DNA from: Hydrogenophaga palleronii NBRC 102513
Lineage (GTDB): Bacteria; Pseudomonadota; Gammaproteobacteria; Burkholderiales; Burkholderiaceae_C
Length of the DNA stretch: 64,000 bases
Assembly (NCBI RefSeq): GCF_001571225.1
Contig: NZ_BCTJ01000006.1
Coordinates: 62,001-126,000, forward strand
Direction: 5' to 3'
Part shown: positions 10,042 through 17,958 of the stretch, piece after piece
Layout of the letters: every line of letters starts with the position of its first letter
Numbering within the stretch: position 1 is the stretch's first letter
Notes under the pieces: model-generated
The model's database searches: none
Seen by the model: only the letters and a program-made list of their open reading frames with translations
Told to the model about the DNA's origin: nothing
Made by a program: the position numbers and the translations under genes

Positions 10042-11223
10042 ATGGATTTGGCATTCACGCCCGAAGAGCAGGCGTTTCGCGATGAAGTCCGCGCCTGGGT
10101 CAAGGCCAACCTGCCGGCCGAGATCGCCCACAAGGTCCACAACGCGCTGCGCCTGACGCGCGACGACATGCAACGCTGGGCCAAGATCCTGGGCAAAAAG
10201 GGCTGGCTCGGCTGGGGTTGGCCGAAAGAGTTCGGCGGCCCGGGCTGGACCGCCGTGCAGAAGCACCTGTTCGAAGAAGAATGCGCCCTCGCCGGCGCGC
10301 CGCGCGTTGTGCCGTTCGGCCCGGTGATGGTGGCGCCGGTCATCATGGCCTTCGGCAACAAGGAACAGCAGCAGCGTTTTCTGCCCGGCATTGCCAGCGG
10401 TGAGGTCTGGTGGAGCCAGGGCTACAGCGAACCGGGCTCGGGCTCGGACCTGGCCTCGGTCAAGACCCGCGCCGAGCGCAAGGGCGACAAGTACATCGTC
10501 AACGGCCAGAAGACCTGGACCACGCTCGGCCAGTACGGCGAGTGGATCTTCTGCCTGGTGCGCACCAGCAACGAAGGCAAGCCGCAGACCGGCATCTCCT
10601 TCCTGCTGATCGACATGGCCTCGCCCGGTGTCTCGGTGCGGCCGATCAAGCTGCTCGACGGTGAGAGCGAAGTCAACGAAGTCTGGTTCGACAACGTCGA
10701 GGTGCCGGCCGAGAACCTCATCGGCGAAGAGAACAAGGGCTGGACCTACGCCAAGCACCTGCTCAGCCACGAGCGCACCAACATCGCCGATGTGAACCGC
10801 GCCAAGCGCGAGCTGGAACGCCTGAAGCGCATCGCCAAGACCGAAGGCGTCTGGGACGACCCACGTTTCCGCGACCAGATCGCGCTGCTGGAGGTGGACG
10901 TGGTGGCACTGGAGATGCTGGTGCTGCGCGTGCTCTCGGCCGAGAAATCGGGCAAGAACTCGCTCGACATCGCCGGCCTGCTCAAAATCAAGGGCAGCGA
11001 AATCCAGCAGCGGTACGCCGAGCTGATGATGCTGGCGGCAGGCCCCTACAGCCTGCCCTTCATCGAAGAAGCCATGGAAGCCGGCTGGCAGGGAGACTTC
11101 CCCGGCGGCGTCACGGCCAACGCGCCGCTCGCCTCCACCTACTTCAACCTGCGCAAGACCACCATCTACGGTGGCAGCAACGAAGTGCAGCGCAACATCG
11201 TTGCCCAAACCGTGCTCGGATAA
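10042..11223 (+). CDS. Acyl-CoA dehydrogenase, probable catalytic (alpha) subunit
   Basis: This FAD-dependent acyl-CoA dehydrogenase has 393 residues and is likely to make the alpha,beta double bond in a CoA thioester. The FAD/substrate segment WWSQGYSEPGSGSDLA and the C-terminal YGGSNEVQRNI are present. At the C-terminal site the Glu used by medium-chain enzymes is replaced by Gly. A Glu at residue 244 (in SHERTN) occupies the position used by isovaleryl-type and FadE26-type enzymes. A GGAGA ribosome binding site precedes the ATG. It lies 11 bases before a second, more divergent acyl-CoA dehydrogenase, so the two probably form one enzyme. The natural substrate is unknown; steroid side chain, bile acid or branched acids are possible. 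Confidence 0.92.
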   Translation: MDLAFTPEEQAFRDEVRAWVKANLPAEIAHKVHNALRLTRDDMQRWAKILGKKGWLGWGWPKEFGGPGWTAVQKHLFEEECALAGAPRVVPFGPVMVAPVIMAFGNKEQQQRFLPGIASGEVWWSQGYSEPGSGSDLASVKTRAERKGDKYIVNGQKTWTTLGQYGEWIFCLVRTSNEGKPQTGISFLLIDMASPGVSVRPIKLLDGESEVNEVWFDNVEVPAENLIGEENKGWTYAKHLLSHERTNIADVNRAKRELERLKRIAKTEGVWDDPRFRDQIALLEVDVVALEMLVLRVLSAEKSGKNSLDIAGLLKIKGSEIQQRYAELMMLAAGPYSLPFIEEAMEAGWQGDFPGGVTANAPLASTYFNLRKTTIYGGSNEVQRNIVAQTVLG

Positions 11224-11234
11224 GGAGACAAGAC

Positions 11235-12350
11235 ATGGACTTCGATTTCAGCGACGACCAGGAACAACTGCGCGACGCCGTGCGCAAATGGGTCGACAAG
11301 GGTTACAGCTTCGAGCGCCGCACCGGCATCGTGGCCGCTGGCGGCTTTGACCGCGCCGCCTATGGCGAACTGGCCGAACTCGGCCTGGCCGGCCTCTACG
11401 TGAGCGAAGACGACGGTGGCCTGGGCATGGGCCCCATCGAAGGCATGGTGGTGATGGAAGAGCTGGGCCGCGGCATCGTGCTGGAGCCCCTCGCCCAGAC
11501 CCTGATCGCCTCCGGCGTGCTCGGCGGTTACGCCCCGGCCGAACTCAAGGCGGCCTGGCTGCCGCGCATCGCCTCGGGCGAGGCGCTGGTGGTGCTGGCG
11601 CACCAGGAGCGCAAGGCCCGTTACCGGCTCGACGTCTGCGCCGCCACCGCCAGCCAGGCCGGCAGCGGCTGGACCGTATCCGGCACCAAGAGCGTGGTGG
11701 CCGCGGCCGACCAGGCCGACGCCTTCATCGTGCCGGCCACGGTGTCGGGCCAGCTGGCCCTGTTCCTGGTGGAACGCAGCGCCAGCGGCGTGCGCACCAC
11801 CGGGTACCACACGCAGGACGGCGCCCGCGGCGGTGAACTCACGCTGAAGGACGCGCCCGCCCAGCTCATCACAAAGGACGGCCTGACCGCGCTGGAGCAT
11901 GGTGTGGACATCGGCATCGCCGCAGTGTGTGCCGAAGCCGTGGGCGTGATGGACAAGACCCTGGCCATCACGGTCGAGTACATGAACACGCGCAAGCAGT
12001 TCGGTGTCGCCATCGCCAGCTTCCAGGCGCTGCGCCACCGCGTGGCGGACATGAAGATGCAACTGGAACTGGCGCGCTCCATGAGCTACTACGCCAGCCT
12101 CAAGCTCAACGCCCCGGCGGCCGAGCGCCGCGCCGCCATGGCGCGCGCCAAGGTGCAGCTGGGCAGTTCCATGCGCTTCGTCGGCCAGCAGGCGGTGCAG
12201 CTGCACGGTGGCATCGGCGTGACCGACGAGTACATCGTGAGCCACTACTTCAAGAAGCTCACGCAACTGGAGATGAGCTACGGCGACTCGCTGCACCAGC
12301 TGGGCGAAGTGTCCAGCCGCATGCAGGACACGGCCGGCGTCTTCGCCTGA
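11235..12350 (+). CDS. Acyl-CoA dehydrogenase family protein, probable beta subunit
   Basis: This 371-residue protein has the acyl-CoA dehydrogenase fold. Its N-terminal domain begins MDFDFSDDQEQLRDAV, and the C-terminal helical domain includes EYMNTRKQFGVAIASFQALRHR and QLHGGIGVTDEY. Neither catalytic Glu position is filled: there is no ER pair at the middle helix and no E at the C-terminal YEGT-like site. That pattern is typical of the non-catalytic or FAD-sharing partner of heterotetrameric acyl-CoA dehydrogenases. It has an AAGGAGA ribosome binding site 11 bases after the preceding gene. An intrinsic terminator follows it, marking the end of the two-gene operon. Confidence 0.88.
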   Translation: MDFDFSDDQEQLRDAVRKWVDKGYSFERRTGIVAAGGFDRAAYGELAELGLAGLYVSEDDGGLGMGPIEGMVVMEELGRGIVLEPLAQTLIASGVLGGYAPAELKAAWLPRIASGEALVVLAHQERKARYRLDVCAATASQAGSGWTVSGTKSVVAAADQADAFIVPATVSGQLALFLVERSASGVRTTGYHTQDGARGGELTLKDAPAQLITKDGLTALEHGVDIGIAAVCAEAVGVMDKTLAITVEYMNTRKQFGVAIASFQALRHRVADMKMQLELARSMSYYASLKLNAPAAERRAAMARAKVQLGSSMRFVGQQAVQLHGGIGVTDEYIVSHYFKKLTQLEMSYGDSLHQLGEVSSRMQDTAGVFA

Positions 12351-12358
12351 CCCATCAA

Positions 12359-12390
12359 GCGGCCCGCACCACGCGGGCCGCCTTGTTTTT
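12359..12390 (+). terminator. Intrinsic terminator after the acyl-CoA dehydrogenase pair
   Basis: A perfect 9-bp GCGGCCCGC/GCGGGCCGC stem with a five-base loop is followed by CTTGTTTTT. It separates the dehydrogenase pair from the downstream hydrolase, which begins only about 30 bases later and so may need its own promoter or read-through. Confidence 0.85.
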
Positions 12391-12417
12391 GATCCCCTTG
12401 CAACAGGAAACCTGCCC

Positions 12418-13788
12418 ATGACCACCCGCCGATCCATCTTTGCCGCAGCGGGCAGCCTGTTGCTGGCCGCCTGCGCCGGCATGCCCCAGGGCGCCGCACC
12501 GCCACCCATCGTGTTCGTGCATGGCAATGGCGATTCGGCCTCCATCTGGCAAAGCACGCTGTGGCGTTTTGAATCCAACGGCTGGCCACGCGAGCGCCTG
12601 CACGCCATCGACCTGCCCTACCCGCTGGGGCGCGACGACGATGGCAAGGCGCAGCCGGGCCGAAGCTCCAGCGCCGAACACATGGCCTTCCTCAAGGCCG
12701 AGGTCGAGAAGGTCATGCAGGCCACGGGGGCGCCCAAGGTGGTGCTGGTGGCCAACTCACGCGGCGGCTACGCGGTGCGCAACTACATCCAGAACGGCGG
12801 CGGCGACAAGACCGTGAGCCACGCCTTGCTGGGTGGCACGCCCAACCACGGCGTCTGGGCCATCAAGGGCTTCCGTGAGGCCAACGAATTTGCCGGCACC
12901 GGCCCCTTCCTGAGCGCCCTGAACGCCCCCAAGAACGCCGCTGGTGACGAGGTGACCGGGCCCGTGAAATGGATGACCCTGCGCTCCGACAACAACGACA
13001 AGTTCGCGCAACCCGATGGCGTGTGGATCGGCGCCCGGGGCACACCCACCCAGGTCGGCTTCGACGGACCCGCACTCAAGGGCGCGCACAACGTCGTGCT
13101 GCCGCGCGTGGACCACCGCGAAACTTCGTTCGCGCCCGCCGCGTTCGACGCCATGCACCGCTTCATCACCGGGCAGGCACCACGAGCATCCGGGATCACG
13201 CCGCAAACGCCCGCCGTGCTCAACGGCAAGATCACCGGGCTCGGCCTCTCGTCCACAGACCCGGCCTCCGGCAACTACTCGAACAACCTGCCCGTGCCCG
13301 GCGCGCAGCTCGCGGTGTATGCCATCGACCCCGCCACCGGCGAACGCCGGGGCGCGGCAGTGCACAACAAGACCGTGGGCGCCGATGGCCTCTGGGGCCC
13401 CTTTGCCGCGCAGGCCGGGGCCTACGAGTTCGTCATCATGGCGCCGGGTTACGCCACCACCCACATCTACCGCAGCGCCTTCCCGCGCGGCAGCAATCTG
13501 ATCCACCTGCGCGCCGAGCGCCTGGCCACGGCCGACAAGGACGCCAAGTCCGTGGTCACCTTCACCCGGCCTCGCGGCTACTTCGACGCCGCGCGCGACA
13601 CGATGTCGTTCGACGGCAAGGCCCTGCCCGGCGTGCCACCGGCAGGGGCGGGCGTGGCGAGCTCAAAAATCCAGCTGGCCGAGAGCGGGATGCGCAGCAT
13701 CACCGCCGAATTCAACGGCGAGAAGATCACCGGCCGCACCTGGCCCGCCGCGGAAAACCACCTGGTGATTCTGGAACTGACGTACTGA
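12418..13788 (+). CDS. Alpha/beta hydrolase, probable exported lipoprotein
   Basis: The 456-residue product begins MTTRRSIFAAAGSLLLAACA, an Arg-Arg signal ending in a lipobox (LAAC), so export and lipidation at Cys19 are likely. The catalytic domain starts with a classic lipase-like strand and oxyanion segment (PIVFVHGNGDSASIW). The nucleophile elbow is ANSRGG, a variant of GxSxG with Ala in the first position. The last roughly 190 residues form a separate domain rich in beta-strand-like sequence (around TGLGLSSTDPASG), perhaps a carbohydrate or substrate-binding appendage. An esterase, lipase or polyester depolymerase role is possible; I cannot pick one. It follows the acyl-CoA dehydrogenase operon past a terminator. 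Confidence 0.78.
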   Translation: MTTRRSIFAAAGSLLLAACAGMPQGAAPPPIVFVHGNGDSASIWQSTLWRFESNGWPRERLHAIDLPYPLGRDDDGKAQPGRSSSAEHMAFLKAEVEKVMQATGAPKVVLVANSRGGYAVRNYIQNGGGDKTVSHALLGGTPNHGVWAIKGFREANEFAGTGPFLSALNAPKNAAGDEVTGPVKWMTLRSDNNDKFAQPDGVWIGARGTPTQVGFDGPALKGAHNVVLPRVDHRETSFAPAAFDAMHRFITGQAPRASGITPQTPAVLNGKITGLGLSSTDPASGNYSNNLPVPGAQLAVYAIDPATGERRGAAVHNKTVGADGLWGPFAAQAGAYEFVIMAPGYATTHIYRSAFPRGSNLIHLRAERLATADKDAKSVVTFTRPRGYFDAARDTMSFDGKALPGVPPAGAGVASSKIQLAESGMRSITAEFNGEKITGRTWPAAENHLVILELTY

Positions 13789-13817
13789 CGTACTGACGCG
13801 GCTGGCGCGCCGCCCGC

Positions 13818-14723
13818 TCAGGCGTAACGCGCCAGCTGTTCCTGCAGCATGCCCCAGAGTTCCGCGGCGGGCCGGCTCAGCGTCGCGTCGCGCCGCCGGA
13901 TCAGGCCGATCCGGCGCACGACGTCGGGTGAATGCAGCGGCCGCGTCAGCAGATCCACGGCAGCGCCCGAATGCAAGGCCAGGCGGGGCAACACGCCAAT
14001 GCCGACGCCGCCGCGCAGCAACCCCAACATGGAAGACAGGTGCTCCACCTCATCGAACCAGGGTGACGCAATGCCCTCTGCAGCCAGGGCTTCGTCGATC
14101 TGCTGCCGGTTGGCGCTGGTGGAGCGAAGGGCCACCACACGCCACGGCTGCAGGTCCTTCCACGCCACGCGCTTGCGCCGTTGCAACGGGTGACCGGCCC
14201 GGAACGCGATCACATAGGGGTCATCAACACAGTGCTCGGCATGCAGCTCGGCGGTCGGGTGCCCGAGCACACCGATGCCGAACTCGGCCTCGCGCGAAAG
14301 CACGGCCTGCGTCACGCGCTGGCCCGTGTCGTCCCGCAGGTGCAGGCGCACTTGGGGATAGCGCCGGCGGAAGGCGTCGAGCACCGGCGGCAACACCGCA
14401 TAGGCCACCGTGGTGAGGCAGGCCACGTCAATGCGGCCGGATTCACCGCGTGCACAACGCCCGGCCTCGGCCACAGCGTCGTCGAGCTGATCGAGCAACA
14501 GCGCCGTCTTGCGCACCAGCTCGAGCCCGAGCGGGCTCAGCGAGACCCGGCGCGTGGTCCGCTCCACCAGTGCACCGCCCACGGCGGCCTCGAGTTGCGC
14601 AATGCGCCGGCTGAAAGCCGACTGCGTGATGTGCACGCCTTCGGCCGCGCGCACAAAACTGCCGGTGCGGTGCAGCGCCGCCAGCGCACGCAGGTCGTCC
14701 ACCCGGTAATTCGTGATCGCCAT
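13818..14723 (-). CDS. LysR-type transcriptional regulator
   Basis: This 301-residue protein has the LysR winged helix at the N-terminus (AEGVHITQSAFSRRIAQLEA, residues about 27-46). A periplasmic-binding-like effector domain starts near residue 93. It is divergent from a small tautomerase-like gene, an alpha/beta hydrolase and a TctC protein, with only 52-85 bp between starts depending on which start is used. A TTTCTG-N16-CAGAAA inverted repeat in that gap is a good candidate operator. LysR proteins usually regulate the divergent operon and themselves, so control of the tautomerase-hydrolase-TctC unit is inferred. Confidence 0.92.
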   Translation of the reverse strand: MAITNYRVDDLRALAALHRTGSFVRAAEGVHITQSAFSRRIAQLEAAVGGALVERTTRRVSLSPLGLELVRKTALLLDQLDDAVAEAGRCARGESGRIDVACLTTVAYAVLPPVLDAFRRRYPQVRLHLRDDTGQRVTQAVLSREAEFGIGVLGHPTAELHAEHCVDDPYVIAFRAGHPLQRRKRVAWKDLQPWRVVALRSTSANRQQIDEALAAEGIASPWFDEVEHLSSMLGLLRGGVGIGVLPRLALHSGAAVDLLTRPLHSPDVVRRIGLIRRRDATLSRPAAELWGMLQEQLARYA

Positions 14724-14730
14724 GCATTAA

Positions 14731-14758
14731 TTTCTGAAAATTGAGCAATATACAGAAA
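14731..14758. promoter_or_regulatory. Candidate LysR operator in the divergent promoter
   Basis: TTTCTG (14731-14736) and CAGAAA (14753-14758) form a perfect 6-bp inverted repeat with a 16-base spacer. A shorter AATT-rich dyad (AATTTCTGAAAATT) overlaps the left arm. This is the only AT-rich patch in the area and sits between divergent starts, the usual position of a LysR binding site. A direct test of binding is lacking. Confidence 0.5.
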
Positions 14759-14775
14759 GTAACTCCACCGGAAGA

Positions 14776-15129
14776 ATGCGCACCCAGTCCCTGTCCTGGT
14801 TTGCGCCCATGCCCGTCATCAAAGTTTTTACCGCCGATCCCGTGTCCGCCTCCCTGGCCGAAGCCATGGGGCACGACATGGAGCAACTCTGCCTTGGCCT
14901 GCTGCGTGCACACCCCTCGGCGATTCAAATTGCCTTCCTGCCCGCCGTCATGGCACGCGGCGCGCCCGCCTTGCTGGAAATGCACTACCGCGCCCAACCC
15001 TTTCGTGATGCCACCGCGCTGGCTGGTTTCATGGATGGCGCCGAGCGCTCGCTGCAGGAACACCTGGGTCAGGTGCCACGCATCCGCTGCTTTGCCGTGG
15101 ATGCCGTGGGCCTTTCCGCGCGCAACTGA
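14776..15129 (+). CDS. Small tautomerase-like protein
   Basis: The frame encodes 117 residues from ATG 14776, or 106 residues from ATG 14809. The internal start is attractive because it would give MPVIKVFTADPVS, placing a proline directly after Met as in the tautomerase superfamily, where Pro1 is the catalytic base. The remainder (EMHYRAQPFRDATAL) fits a two-layer beta-alpha-beta unit, and the length resembles MIF or malonate-semialdehyde-decarboxylase-type members better than 62-residue 4-oxalocrotonate tautomerase. Neither start has a convincing ribosome binding site. It is the first gene of a unit with an alpha/beta hydrolase (3-bp gap) and a TctC protein. The tautomerase assignment is inference. 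Confidence 0.6.
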   Translation: MRTQSLSWFAPMPVIKVFTADPVSASLAEAMGHDMEQLCLGLLRAHPSAIQIAFLPAVMARGAPALLEMHYRAQPFRDATALAGFMDGAERSLQEHLGQVPRIRCFAVDAVGLSARN

Positions 15130-15132
15130 GCC

Positions 15133-16149
15133 ATGTCCATGAACAACCACCCCGGCACCACCAACGCTCAAGCCGCCCCGATGTGCCTGCGAGAAATCCG
15201 CAGCTTCTTTGTGGGGGGCGCCATCCGCAGCCTGCATGGACTGCCCGTCGAGCAGCGGCGCTTCGCCCAGAACGGGCCGGCGCGCGACGTCGATCCCAAC
15301 GGCGACCACGTGTGCGGGCAGATGTACGTGCAGGCCTATCTGCAGGCGAATCCCACGCGGCGCGTGCCGCTGCTGCTGTGGCATGGCGGTGGCATGACCG
15401 GCGCCAACTGGGAAACGACACCCGATGGCAGGCCCGGCTGGCTCTCGTTTTTCCTTCGGGCGGGTTTCGACGTGTACGTGAGCGACGCGGTCGAACGGGG
15501 GCGTGCAAGCTGGGCTCGCTGGCCCGATATCTACACCGAGCCCCCACTGCACCGCAGCCTGAACGAGGGCTGGGACATGTTCCGCGTCGGACCTCGTGAA
15601 GGCTATGCGAGCTCCGCCAGCGAGCGGCGCGCACATGCGGGCCAGCAGTTTCCGGTCGAAGCCTTCGACAGCTTTGCCGCGCAGTGGGTGCCGCGCTGGG
15701 CCGACCACGAAGCGATGACGCTGGCGGCCTACGACGCGCTGCTGCAGCAGGTGGGCCCCTGCATCGTGCTGGGCCACAGCCAGGGCGGCGGGTTCGCGCT
15801 CGAGGCGGTTCGCCGCCGGCCTCGGCAGGTGGCCGCAGTCATCGCGGTGGAGCCCTCCGGCGCGCCACAGACGCCGCACTCCCAGGACATGACCCCACTG
15901 CCCCCGCACCTGTACGTGTGGGGCGATCACATCGCGGAGCACCCCATCTGGCAGCGCTACCGCGCCAACGTGGATGCACACGCGGTCGCGCTCAAGGCGG
16001 CCGGCACACGCGCGGACGTGTGTGACCTGCCCGGCGAAGGCCTCCGTGGCAATTCCCACTTTCCGATGACGGACCGCAATTCGGATCTCGTCGCGGCGCG
16101 TGTGCTGCACTGGCTCGACGCCATCGCGCCACCCACCACCCAGAGCTGA
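15133..16149 (+). CDS. Alpha/beta hydrolase (esterase-like)
   Basis: This 338-residue cytoplasmic hydrolase has no signal peptide. The oxyanion-hole strand is LLLWHGGGMTGANWE. The nucleophile elbow is GHSQGGG, and the probable catalytic His lies in GNSHFPMTDRNSD near the C-terminus. A lid-like insert lies between the first and the nucleophile strands (RASWARWPDIYTEPP region). It is three bases after the tautomerase-like gene and 44 bases before tctC, strongly suggesting one transcript under the divergent LysR. A role in opening or trimming an imported carboxylate ester or lactone is plausible, but not shown. Confidence 0.8.
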   Translation: MSMNNHPGTTNAQAAPMCLREIRSFFVGGAIRSLHGLPVEQRRFAQNGPARDVDPNGDHVCGQMYVQAYLQANPTRRVPLLLWHGGGMTGANWETTPDGRPGWLSFFLRAGFDVYVSDAVERGRASWARWPDIYTEPPLHRSLNEGWDMFRVGPREGYASSASERRAHAGQQFPVEAFDSFAAQWVPRWADHEAMTLAAYDALLQQVGPCIVLGHSQGGGFALEAVRRRPRQVAAVIAVEPSGAPQTPHSQDMTPLPPHLYVWGDHIAEHPIWQRYRANVDAHAVALKAAGTRADVCDLPGEGLRGNSHFPMTDRNSDLVAARVLHWLDAIAPPTTQS

Positions 16150-16193
16150 TTTCCCTTTTCAACGCCCGCCGTTCCTTCAGGAGACACCAACAC

Positions 16194-17165
16194 ATGACAC
16201 GACGCAGATTCCTTCAAGCCACCGCCTGTGTGGCCGCCGCCCTGAGCACGGCACCGGCCTGGGCACAGGATCCCCGCTGGCCCACGCGCCCGCTGCGCAT
16301 CATCGTGCCGTTTGGCGCTGGCAGCGGCAACGACATCGTCGCGCGCCTGGTCGGGGAGCATCTCACGCGCGCACTGGGCCAGCCGGTGGTGATCGACAAC
16401 CGCGCGGGTGGCAACGGCACCATCGGTGCCGACACCGCGGCCCGCTCGGCGCCCGACGGCTACACGCTGTTCGTGACGACGAACACCACGCAGGCCGCCG
16501 CCCCGAGCCTCATGAAGAAGATCAACTACGACCCGATCAAGGACTTCGCGCCGATCGGCCGCATCGCCAACACTCCTGCCCTGTTGCTGGTCAACCCTTC
16601 GCTGCCGGTCAAGACACTGGCGGATCTGATCGCGCTGGCCAAGTCCCGCCCCGGCAAGCTCACCTACGCATCCGGCAGCGCCGGCACGCTGGTGCCCGGG
16701 GCCATGCTGACCAGCATGGCCGGCATCGACATGCTGCATATTCCCTACAAGTCCATTCCGCTCGGGCTCAATGACGTGATCTCGGGGCAGGTCGACATGA
16801 TGTTCACCGACATGGCCACCGGCACGAACCAGGTCAAGGGCGGCAAGCTGCGGGCCCTGGGCGTGAGCAGCACGGCACCGGTGCCCGCGTTGCCCGATGT
16901 GCCGCCAATCGCGCAGACGCTCAAGGGTTTCGAGCTGCTCGCCTGGTACGCCATGTACGCGCCTGCCGGCACGCCAGCCCCGGTGATCGAACGCCTCAAC
17001 CGCGAGCTGCGCGCTTTCGTCGGCAACCCGGCCACGCAGGAGCGGCTGATGGTGCTGGGCTTGCAACCCATGACCAGCACGCCTCAGGAACTGGCCGATT
17101 TCGGTCGCAGCGAACTCGCCAAATGGGCCCAGCTGATCCAGCAGGCGGGTATCCAGCCCGAGTAA
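16194..17165 (+). CDS. Bug/TctC-family periplasmic solute-binding protein
   Basis: The 323-residue product starts with an Arg-rich signal peptide (MTRRRFLQATACVAAALS, cleaved after AWA). The mature part is a TctC-type binding protein: WPTRPLRIIVPFGAGSGNDIVAR, then GQPVVIDNRAGGNGTIG and SAPDGYTL. These proteins bind carboxylates, amides or aromatic acids for TctAB transport or signalling. It has an AGGAGA ribosome binding site. No tctA or tctB is adjacent; the only pair in this window is about 16 kb away. It is last in the LysR-linked tautomerase-hydrolase unit, so its ligand is probably related to the substrate of those enzymes. Confidence 0.9.
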   Translation: MTRRRFLQATACVAAALSTAPAWAQDPRWPTRPLRIIVPFGAGSGNDIVARLVGEHLTRALGQPVVIDNRAGGNGTIGADTAARSAPDGYTLFVTTNTTQAAAPSLMKKINYDPIKDFAPIGRIANTPALLLVNPSLPVKTLADLIALAKSRPGKLTYASGSAGTLVPGAMLTSMAGIDMLHIPYKSIPLGLNDVISGQVDMMFTDMATGTNQVKGGKLRALGVSSTAPVPALPDVPPIAQTLKGFELLAWYAMYAPAGTPAPVIERLNRELRAFVGNPATQERLMVLGLQPMTSTPQELADFGRSELAKWAQLIQQAGIQPE

Positions 17166-17196
17166 GGCACGTGGCGGCGTTCAAGCCGCCATCACC

Positions 17197-17754
17197 TCAG
17201 GCGTGCAGCCGCGAGTTCTTGGGCAGGTGGGACATCAGGAACTCCATCTGGTCCGCCAGGATGCGGCGGTTGCGCAGGATGAAGTCTTCCCACAGGCTGG
17301 GCACGTAGGGCGTGTACAGCAAGCCCATGTGGGCCTGCTCGGGCGTGCGGTTGCCCTTGCGGTGGTTGCACGACTTGCAGGCCGTCACCACGTTCATCCA
17401 GGTGTCGCGCCCGTTCTGGCCCAGCGGCACGATGTGTTCGCGGGTGCACACCTCGTCGTGGCAGGCCTCGCCGCAGTAGGCGCACACATTGCGGTCGCGC
17501 GCGAACAGCTTGCTGTTCGTCAGCGTCGGGCGCAGGTCGAAGGGGTTGATGCGCGGCACCCCCTGGGTGCCGATGATGGAGTTGACCGTGATGATGGACT
17601 GGCGCCCGGTCATCGCGTTGTGCCCGCCATGGAACACCGCGATCTCGGCCCCCATCTCCCAGCGCACTTCATCCGCCGCGTAGTGCAGGACGGCTTCTTC
17701 GAGGCTGATCCACGACTGTGGCAGCCCCTGGGCAGAGAGCTTCAAGACCTTCAA
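17197..17754 (-). CDS. HNH endonuclease family protein with a TTG start
   Basis: The 185-residue product contains a compact HNH nuclease domain with structural zinc cysteines. CAYCGEACHDEVC precedes the REHIVPLGQ catalytic strand, then NVVTACKSCNHRKGNRTP completes the motif with the second CxxC and the HxK. The start is a TTG at 17754. On the minus strand GGAAGGAG lies six bases upstream of it, and no ATG is suitably placed; the upstream in-frame ATG is far from any ribosome binding site. The resulting N-terminus MKVLKLSAQGLPQSW fits this widespread proteobacterial family. There is no adjacent methyltransferase, phage or restriction gene. It is convergent with tctC and divergent from ribF. 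The biological role is unknown. Confidence 0.88.
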   Translation of the reverse strand: MKVLKLSAQGLPQSWISLEEAVLHYAADEVRWEMGAEIAVFHGGHNAMTGRQSIITVNSIIGTQGVPRINPFDLRPTLTNSKLFARDRNVCAYCGEACHDEVCTREHIVPLGQNGRDTWMNVVTACKSCNHRKGNRTPEQAHMGLLYTPYVPSLWEDFILRNRRILADQMEFLMSHLPKNSRLHA

Positions 17755-17958
17755 GACGGGCTCCTTCCAATGAACATGCCAACGGGGAGGGGCGGCCATG
17801 GCCAGGCCGCCCTGCGCGCGCGGGCCGGGCCAGCGGGCGCATATCATCGTGTGCCAATATAGCGCGCTTTGATGAAGCGGCTGTGGCAATGGGCTGGAAG
17901 CGCCCGCTTTCGGCCCCATCTGCCCCACGAACCCCGCCACCGACCACCCTCCTCCGGC

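Noticed and set aside
17197..17754. The HNH endonuclease as part of a restriction or mobile element
   Set aside because: No methyltransferase, integrase, repeat boundary or AT-rich shift is nearby, so there is no support for a mobile context.
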